NCBI GenBank assembly: GCA_029856635.1
Contig: JAHKLH010000007.1
Coordinates: 1-19,134, forward strand
Source: Candidatus Njordarchaeota archaeon
GTDB taxonomy: Archaea; Asgardarchaeota; Njordarchaeia; Njordarchaeales; JAHKLH01
Length of the DNA stretch: 19,134 nt
Direction: 5' to 3'
Shown here piece by piece: positions 14,925 through 19,134 of this stretch. The first letter of the stretch is position 1. Each line of letters starts with the position of its first letter. Under the pieces are notes generated by a model. That model worked only from the letters and a program-made list of their open reading frames with translations, was not told the DNA's origin and searched no databases. The translations under genes were made by a program, and so were the position numbers.

Positions 14925-15960
14925 ATGTTCGCGCGTCAGTCTTTGAAATTTCACAGCATGCAAGCAGAGCGATAATTGATGCTGTAATGGCTTGTTCTGT
15001 TGCAAAAGTAATTCCCGGAGCGAAATTCAAAATATATTTAGATATACGAAGAGCACCCGTAGGAATACCCTCTCTTGCTCCGCATAAGACGTTAATTCGT
15101 GAACTTTTTTCTAGAATTTCTCGAATTTTTTTACACAAGATCAGAGAGAGACTCTGACCTTTTGCGCTTGTACCTATGAAAACTTCATCTCTTCGCATTC
15201 GTAGTAATTGAAAAAGATCGTAAACATATATTGGAACAAGCCAAGGTCTTCTTGAATAAGTTTTAAGTTGAATTTCATACCTACTTTTTCTTCCTTCCAA
15301 AATGCCCTTAAGAAATGCATTAAGTTCTTCTGCCGACACGGGCTTCGTAAATGCAATAATTAATTCACCAATTTCAAAAGCTTGTGCTGCACGACCAATT
15401 CGTAAACCAACACGATATGCAGCCTCTAAATTTCCCAAGTAAGGCATTTGAATTATTGATATCTTCCTTAAAATGTTCAAAACATCGGGTCTCTTTGGTT
15501 TCGTTAGTTTTTGCTCTTCACTGATTCCCAAATATGCAGTGTCGCCAAAGATTTCAATCCATAAAACTTTATCTGGAAATGAAAAATCCACCATGAAGCC
15601 AATTTCTTCAAGTCTGGATGAAACTAAAGATGCTACATCAATACTAGTGAAATAATGCGTACCGCGACGTGTTACTCTAATTGTGATTTTTTCTTCTCTT
15701 TTTACATTCTTTTTTACAAGGTCTATTGAGTTTTCAACAATTGTTTTTAATTCGCTAGGAACCATCGCCAGAACAGGTATTGCCTTTTCAACTTCAGGGA
15801 TTTTGAGAATCTCCTTATATTTATCCGGAGGAAGTTCTACAAAAACAATTCCTTTTCCATTTACCTTTGCTTTTCCTATAGGAAACATCTCTTCAAGCAA
15901 GGACATAACGACTTTTTCGAGTCCCTCGGGTGTCTTTACTATAATCATTTTTGCTACCAT
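14917..15960 (-). CDS. THUMP-domain protein with SPOUT-like C-terminus (putative RNA methyltransferase)
   Basis: This protein has 347 residues. The first 150 or so look like the ferredoxin-like plus THUMP module of RNA-modifying enzymes: KMIIVKTPEGLEKVVMSLL, later ITIRVTRRGTHYFTS, then DKVLWIEIFGDTAYLGIS. The C-terminal 150 residues contain alternating strands and helices ending in CGAREGIPTGALR, then NFAPGITFATEQAITASIIALL (in two parts: NFAPGITFATEQAI, TASIIALL). This resembles the knotted end of SPOUT methyltransferases, where a glycine-rich turn and an E-A-I-x-x-x-L helix are common. The target is unknown; tRNA is most likely. The C-terminal assignment is an inference from motif shape. 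ATG 15960 lies about 28 bases from a good TATA box, so the mRNA is probably leaderless. It is the first gene of the run leading into speD. Confidence 0.7.
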   Translation of the reverse strand: MVAKMIIVKTPEGLEKVVMSLLEEMFPIGKAKVNGKGIVFVELPPDKYKEILKIPEVEKAIPVLAMVPSELKTIVENSIDLVKKNVKREEKITIRVTRRGTHYFTSIDVASLVSSRLEEIGFMVDFSFPDKVLWIEIFGDTAYLGISEEQKLTKPKRPDVLNILRKISIIQMPYLGNLEAAYRVGLRIGRAAQAFEIGELIIAFTKPVSAEELNAFLKGILEGRKSRYEIQLKTYSRRPWLVPIYVYDLFQLLRMRRDEVFIGTSAKGQSLSLILCKKIREILEKSSRINVLCGAREGIPTGALRISKYILNFAPGITFATEQAITASIIALLACCEISKTDARTCI

Positions 15961-15984
15961 AAATAGTCATTTCGAGAATACTCC

Positions 15985-15991
15985 TATATAA
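15985..15991. promoter_or_regulatory. TATA box between THUMP/SPOUT gene and RNase P RNA
   Basis: TATATAA is the only clear TATA box in the 65-base divergent gap. Its centre is 28 bases from ATG 15960 on the minus strand, fitting leaderless transcription. It is 38 bases from the first P1 base (16026) on the plus strand, which would need a start near 16014 and a short 5' trim. Being near-symmetrical, it could serve both directions. Confidence 0.5.
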
Positions 15992-16025
15992 GCTTGAAAT
16001 TTCTAGCAAAACTCTAAATTATTTT

Positions 16026-16373
16026 GGTAGCGCGGGTGCGGTGGCGGCCCTCGGGGTTTTCCCTGAGGAAACTCCCCGCTCCGCAAAAACGGGGTGGGGT
16101 AACCCACCGCGGCAAACAGCCGCGGCTCCGGGAACAGAAACGAGACCCCCGTGTCTCAATGTCGATGAGGCAGCGAAGCGGGCGGGTGACCGCCTGCGAG
16201 CTAACCTGCCGAGGAGGGACGCGGGTTGGTTGAAACGGCCCGTCCCCGTGCGGAGCAAGCAATGTGGCTACGTCCAATGAGAGGAGGACGTAGCCGAGTG
16301 CTCAGTCGAATGCCGCCGACCCGCTTTCCACTTGGAGCGGGACAGAACGGGGGTTATCCGCACCTGCGCTACC
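16026..16373 (+). ncRNA. rnpB: RNase P RNA (archaeal, type A-like)
   Basis: This is the catalytic RNA that matures tRNA 5' ends. The ends close as helix P1: 16026-16041 pairs with 16358-16373 over 16 positions, fifteen Watson-Crick and one G-U. Inside, GGCGGC (16043-16048) pairs with GCCGCC (16312-16317) as P2, and CCTCGGGG pairs with CCCTGAGG as P3. The conserved-region I motif GAGGAAACTCC follows, then ACAGAAAC. CGGAGCAAG matches the universally conserved GGAGCAAG. A 10-bp hairpin lies at 16266-16275/16286-16295, then the CCCGCT/AGCGGG hairpin, and finally ACAGAACGGGGGTTATC of conserved region V. The stretch is far more GC-rich than its surroundings, as expected for structured RNA in a thermophile. 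The short ORFs through it on both strands are not genes. The adjacent CCA-adding enzyme gene is convergent. Confidence 0.95.
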
Positions 16374-16383
16374 ATTATTTTTA
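16374..16383 (+). terminator. T-rich terminator of RNase P RNA
   Basis: Immediately after P1 the plus strand runs ATTATTTTTAA (five T at 16378-16382), an archaeal-style oligo-T termination signal. It ends at the stop codon of the convergent CCA-adding enzyme gene. Confidence 0.5.
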
Positions 16384-16385
16384 AC

Positions 16386-17852
16386 TTACAGCCCATTTTT
16401 ACATTCAAAGTATTCTTGAAAGAATCTAATTACTTCTCCAAAAAGGAATTCTGAAAGTTTTTCTATACTATTTGTTTTTCTTGCAAACTCTAAAATTTCG
16501 CTTGGACTAGTAATTACCTTAAATTCGGTAAATGATGGCTTAAGCTTTAGCTTTTTAAGTGTTTCCTCGATGATTTCCCCTGCATTAATTGTCTTAGATT
16601 TTATCGTAAATATGCGTCCTCGGTTGAGCCAAATCTTTCTATGTTTAACAAGGAATCGAATTAAATGTTCACTAGAGCAGTAAATTGGTGGTCCAACAAT
16701 CTTACATATTTTGATGTCTTTCTCAATGAGTTCTACTCCAATTACGAAGTACCTTTGTATATCCCATGCCTTTATGTTTATTACCCTAAATCCGTGTTGA
16801 ATTAAATGATTCCTAAGCTTATTTACAATTCTTAATCCTTGTCCCCAATAAATATCTTCAACAACAGAATTAATGCTAAGTACAACCAATATTATGTTTC
16901 TTGTTTGAAGTTCGTTTAAGAGTAGGTGTTCTGGTATATCTAATTTACTTGGAAAGAAAAAAGATAATGATGGTTTTTCTAAAAATAATTTAGCGAAAAA
17001 CCTTATTCGATTAAGCGTTTCAATTTTAACTGCTGCTGCAGCATTTCTATTTCTATCTACCGGATCTATGACAATCATAGGCGATTTAAAATGAAACATT
17101 GCGCGTTTCTTGGACCAACTATGAGTAAAGTCAATGAAGATTTCTCTCTGTTTTGATATTTGCTTGAGTGTATTGATGAAATTTCCAAAAGCTAAAATAA
17201 GCAATTCGCATAAATAACCAGAAAAACCGCCTATTTTAATTTCAGCACCATAGCAATTTATTCCTTTCAAGAAGGCTTTTAGCAAGCGGACTTGGTCTTT
17301 CTGAAGATCGGTTAGCATTTCATTTATAAATCGCGTATGATAAGGTGACCGATCTATGGGACTTTCGACCTTATCTATAAAAAAACCGGGTACCACATCA
17401 ATCTCAAAATTTTTTGCTCGTAGGTGAATATATGGATGTTCTGCAAATCTAAACTCATAACTATACTTTAGTTTTTCTCCTATAATCTCCACTATCTTTT
17501 TCAAATTTTCTTTTCGAAGTTTTTTCTTAAAGAACACAAAAATATCAATATCTCTCGCACCGGATAGCCACGTATCTTTAGCTAAGGATCCATGAATTTC
17601 TACTAAAAAAGGTTCAGAAATATTCTTATGAAGAATCTTTTTTATTTTCTCCAAAGTCTCAGCAGCTACGCGCTCAATTTCTCTTCTTTCGATATCACTT
17701 GGAACGATTTTTTTAAGTACTCTCTTTATGATAATAGTATACTTTTGCTCAACTTTGTTCTCTGTATGAGAGTGTGGGTACTGTGGACTTACTGTATCAC
17801 TTAATTCATTGCCTAGTGTATGTTCTCCCGAGCTATATCGCAAATGGAACAC
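16386..17852 (-). CDS. cca: CCA-adding enzyme (archaeal class I tRNA nucleotidyltransferase)
   Basis: This enzyme adds or repairs the 3'-CCA of tRNA without a template. The class I nucleotidyltransferase core is clear: HGSLAKDTWLSGARDIDIF with the GS motif and the carboxylates D101 and D103, then D152 in EIDVVPGF (numbering from GTG 17852). The 51-residue spacing from the first to the third carboxylate equals that of the Archaeoglobus enzyme. SPYHTRFI, DQVRLLKAFLKG and GGFSGYLCELLI are further family motifs. The start is uncertain. Family members begin near KRVLKKIVPSD, but no ATG, GTG or TTG is in frame there, and the nearest upstream candidates are TTG 17843, GTG 17852 and TTG 17879. Any of these makes the gene overlap divergent carS. 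Function is secure, the N-terminus is not. Confidence 0.9.
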   Translation of the reverse strand: MFHLRYSSGEHTLGNELSDTVSPQYPHSHTENKVEQKYTIIIKRVLKKIVPSDIERREIERVAAETLEKIKKILHKNISEPFLVEIHGSLAKDTWLSGARDIDIFVFFKKKLRKENLKKIVEIIGEKLKYSYEFRFAEHPYIHLRAKNFEIDVVPGFFIDKVESPIDRSPYHTRFINEMLTDLQKDQVRLLKAFLKGINCYGAEIKIGGFSGYLCELLILAFGNFINTLKQISKQREIFIDFTHSWSKKRAMFHFKSPMIVIDPVDRNRNAAAAVKIETLNRIRFFAKLFLEKPSLSFFFPSKLDIPEHLLLNELQTRNIILVVLSINSVVEDIYWGQGLRIVNKLRNHLIQHGFRVINIKAWDIQRYFVIGVELIEKDIKICKIVGPPIYCSSEHLIRFLVKHRKIWLNRGRIFTIKSKTINAGEIIEETLKKLKLKPSFTEFKVITSPSEILEFARKTNSIEKLSEFLFGEVIRFFQEYFECKNGL

Positions 17853-18310
17853 CTGTGATTTTTGGTGGGGGTACCCCAATAGATTTTGGAAAGAAATTCT
17901 TTGATAATAAGCCTATTTTTGGGAAGAATAAAACATGGAGAGGATTATTAGCGGGAATAGCATGTGGAACTTTAGCAGGTCTGTTAGTGTACCTATTATT
18001 GCTTGTAATTCCAATTTTAGAGCCGATTTCTATTAGTCTGTGTATAGCAATTGCTTTTTTGGAAAGTGTGGGAGCACATTTTGGAGATTTGCTTGGTTCA
18101 TTCATAAAAAGGAGATTAAATATCAGGCCAGGAGGTCCTGCGCCTGTGCTTGACCAAACTTTATGGATAATATTTGCGATAGTTTTTGTAAGTCCTGTTT
18201 TGTATTTTCCACTGATAGAAATAGCAATCCTGTTATTATTAAGCTCTTTTCTCCATGTAGGAACAAATATCATTGCATATCTGCTTGGACTTAAAAAAGA
18301 ACCATGGTAA
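17774..18310 (+). CDS. carS: CDP-archaeol synthase
   Basis: CarS is a membrane enzyme that transfers CMP from CTP to digeranylgeranylglyceryl phosphate, forming CDP-archaeol, the precursor of polar archaeal lipid head groups. The 178-residue protein has the family features LPSYIANGTPVIFGGGTPIDFG (in two pieces: LPSYIANG, TPVIFGGGTPIDFG), KNKTWRG, ESVGAHFGDLLGSFIKRRL and RPGGPAPVLDQ. Hydrophobic helices lie at the N-terminus and at about 58-82, 87-105, 128-150 and 152-170. GTG 17774 is used, GTG 17783 being equally possible; no ATG is near. The 5' end overlaps the 5' end of the divergent CCA-adding gene. The TAA ends one base before the stop of the convergent zinc-ribbon gene. Length is normal. 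Confidence 0.93.
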   Translation: MGTVDLLYHLIHCLVYVLPSYIANGTPVIFGGGTPIDFGKKFFDNKPIFGKNKTWRGLLAGIACGTLAGLLVYLLLLVIPILEPISISLCIAIAFLESVGAHFGDLLGSFIKRRLNIRPGGPAPVLDQTLWIIFAIVFVSPVLYFPLIEIAILLLLSSFLHVGTNIIAYLLGLKKEPW

Positions 18311-18311
18311 T

Positions 18312-18590
18312 TCATTCTTCCAGTTCCTCTACTGGTCTAAAATGCTCAATTATCTCCTTAGCAAGTTCTTCGCTAATGTGTCCGCCGATTTTTAATGTGT
18401 CTTCTGCAACCTTATCAAATCCTGATTGTTTCTCAATTTCACTTTTTACCATATTTGGAACAAGTTTTACATCTTTCGGTTTTGAGACCAGTTCTTCCCT
18501 GTAGCCGCAAAGGGGGCATGTTAAGTATATTTTGTTATCTTCTTTTTTTTCAACAAGGGGAATTCCACATTTCGGACAAAACTTAGTCAC
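18312..18590 (-). CDS. TFS/RPB9-like single zinc-ribbon protein
   Basis: The 92-residue protein starts with a zinc ribbon, FCPKCG (C5, C8) and LTCPLCGY (C25, C28), very like the N-terminal ribbon of archaeal transcription factor S and eukaryotic RPB9/RPC11. The C-terminal half is charged and helical (KSEIEKQSGFDKVAEDTLK, later EELAKEIIEHF) and lacks the second ribbon and the DE dipeptide that TFS uses to stimulate RNA cleavage by polymerase. It is therefore either a TFS paralogue without cleavage activity or another ribbon protein. GTG 18590 is chosen because AAGGTGA lies five bases upstream. The open frame back to 18731 would add an unlikely hydrophobic, cysteine- and tyrosine-rich leader. 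It is convergent with carS, with one base between the stops. Confidence 0.72.
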   Translation of the reverse strand: MTKFCPKCGIPLVEKKEDNKIYLTCPLCGYREELVSKPKDVKLVPNMVKSEIEKQSGFDKVAEDTLKIGGHISEELAKEIIEHFRPVEELEE

Positions 18591-18595
18591 TAATC

Positions 18596-18602
18596 TCACC
18601 TT
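18596..18602 (-). promoter_or_regulatory. Shine-Dalgarno of the zinc-ribbon gene
   Basis: AAGGTGA on the minus strand lies five bases before GTG 18590. It decides the start 47 codons inside the longest open frame. Confidence 0.65.
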
Positions 18603-18731
18603 GACATAACTTCTGCAGAAGATAGGTGTTTTCTTTTTTAAAACTTTCAGTATTGCACTTGCGAAAAAATGATGTGTATATGACGTGTATGTTATGTAGT
18701 AAAACATGCATGACAATATGAGATGAAACAC

Positions 18732-19024
18732 ATAAGGTTAATAATTGTATAAGTTTTGATAGATATTGAAAAAGAATCTGGTGCGTAGCCGGGGTACTAA
18801 ATTCCACGTGTAATTATCTGGTCTAGCTTGGTTCTAAGACTAAATTTCAAACGCTACTTGGGGAATTCAAAAATGAAATTTCAGAAAAGATAATTTTGTT
18901 ATTAAGAATTAAGCAACTGAAGGAGGACTTTTAAGGAATTTTGTATGTTCCAAAAACAAAATTTCTAAGTTAGCAAGTCCAAATTTAAAAATCTACCTGT
19001 ATCGTCGATTATCGGTGTTATGTT
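18732..19024. other. Intergenic region without recognised gene
   Basis: About 290 bases contain no open frame longer than a few dozen codons on either strand that looks coding. A modest GC-richer patch at 18778-18840 was checked for tRNA or box C/D structure without a convincing fold. An 8-bp inverted repeat lies at 18842-18849/18874-18881 (AAATTTCA/TGAAATTT) with a 24-base loop. GGAGGA near 18920 is not followed by a start at proper spacing. A TATA-like AAATTTAAAAATC at 18981-18993 is probably the promoter of the reading frame that begins near 19025. Confidence 0.5.
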
Positions 19025-19134
19025 TTGTTTAGTAATCTTTCAAAGAAAAAAGAAAAAATAAGATGTTTTTCCTGCAATTCGCTGCTAGATTTTGATAGTC
19101 TGATAATTGATGAAGATCAAGGGTTATTAATATG
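19025..19134 (+). CDS. Partial zinc-ribbon-like reading frame, runs off the window
   Basis: From TTG 19025 an open frame reads to the window edge. It has a lysine-rich start (KKKEKIR), then CFSC, then LLDFDSLIIDEDQGLLI, with the last codon cut after TG (Cys or Trp unless a stop). A C-x2-C knuckle followed by an acidic turn and a final hydrophobic strand, where a second cysteine pair would come next, has the layout of a TFB-type or other zinc ribbon. A TATA-like box at 18981-18993 predicts a start site near 19013, and GGTG at 19014-19017 could aid initiation. Only about 36 codons are visible and the start is non-ATG, so this is tentative. Confidence 0.35.
   Translation, partial: MFSNLSKKKEKIRCFSCNSLLDFDSLIIDEDQGLLI

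Noticed and set aside
14873..15157. 94-codon plus-strand frame between speD and the THUMP/SPOUT gene
   Set aside because: Nearly all of it is antisense to the THUMP/SPOUT coding region, it has no ribosome binding site, and its composition looks like a shadow.
16014..16280. Four overlapping open frames of 69-87 codons on both strands
   Set aside because: They lie entirely in or across the RNase P RNA. Their openness reflects high GC content, and no family motif is seen in the translations.
18591..18731. N-terminal 47 codons of the longest zinc-ribbon reading
   Set aside because: The stretch is rich in Tyr, Cys and His with no family likeness, and a clear AAGGTGA ribosome binding site points to GTG 18590 instead.
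18778..18840. GC-richer patch considered as a tRNA or other small RNA
   Set aside because: GCCGGGGTA looks like a tRNA start and GGTTCTAAGAC like a T-loop, but no acceptor stem partner, anticodon arm or T-stem pairing could be found.
19095..19115. CTGA followed by TGATGA, as in D'/C' boxes of a C/D guide RNA
   Set aside because: No matching outer C box upstream or D box downstream is visible at the usual 10-12 base spacing, and the segment reads well as protein.

Overview
The window comes from an archaeal chromosome, most likely a thermophile or hyperthermophile. The archaeal markers are an archaeal-type alanyl-tRNA synthetase, Lsm and eL37, an SBDS homologue, a two-ring Cdc48/VCP ATPase, a short archaeal PurA, an archaeal class I CCA-adding enzyme and CDP-archaeol synthase. 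A branched-chain polyamine synthase (BpsA), typical of thermophiles, and a GC-rich RNase P RNA in an otherwise AT-rich sequence point to growth at high temperature. The lineage cannot be fixed from sequence alone. A Thermoproteota/TACK-like archaeon is a reasonable but weak guess. No insertion sequence, CRISPR array, prophage or tRNA gene was recognised; this is a dense core-genome region.

Layout. 75-2427 (minus strand, read right to left): purA, a DUF72 protein and a Tan1-like THUMP protein, tightly packed and probably one operon. 2428-2619: divergent promoter region. 2620-7399 (plus): alaS, the conserved lsm-rpl37e pair, a small four-helix membrane protein, and an SBDS homologue with an unusual charged insertion. 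7396-10624 (minus): cdc48, a metallo-beta-lactamase-fold hydrolase and a 102-residue orphan, nearly touching one another. 10679-11416 (plus): a TatD-like metal hydrolase, divergent from cdc48.

11443-15960 (minus): five co-directional genes, in transcription order a THUMP/SPOUT-like RNA modification protein, speD, an agmatinase-family ureohydrolase, a sugar-phosphate nucleotidyltransferase and bpsA. Three of these are polyamine enzymes: supply of decarboxylated AdoMet, removal of urea from agmatine or aminopropylagmatine, and branching of spermidine. A spermidine synthase-type aminopropyltransferase and a separate arginine decarboxylase are needed for a full route and are not in the window.

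16026-16373 (plus): RNase P RNA, which has no protein ORF of its own and was identified from its closing P1 helix and conserved core motifs. It is divergent from the THUMP/SPOUT gene across a single good TATA box and convergent with the CCA-adding enzyme, so determinants of tRNA 5' and 3' end maturation lie side by side. The CCA-adding enzyme and carS are divergent, and their 5' ends apparently overlap. 18312-18590 (minus) is a single-zinc-ribbon protein resembling the N-terminal half of transcription factor S. The last ~400 bases hold no complete gene, but a zinc-ribbon-like reading frame begins near 19025 and runs off the window.

Many starts are GTG or TTG, or are better placed at an internal ATG or GTG with a Shine-Dalgarno sequence (GGTGA/GGAGG type); where this changes the coordinates it is stated.
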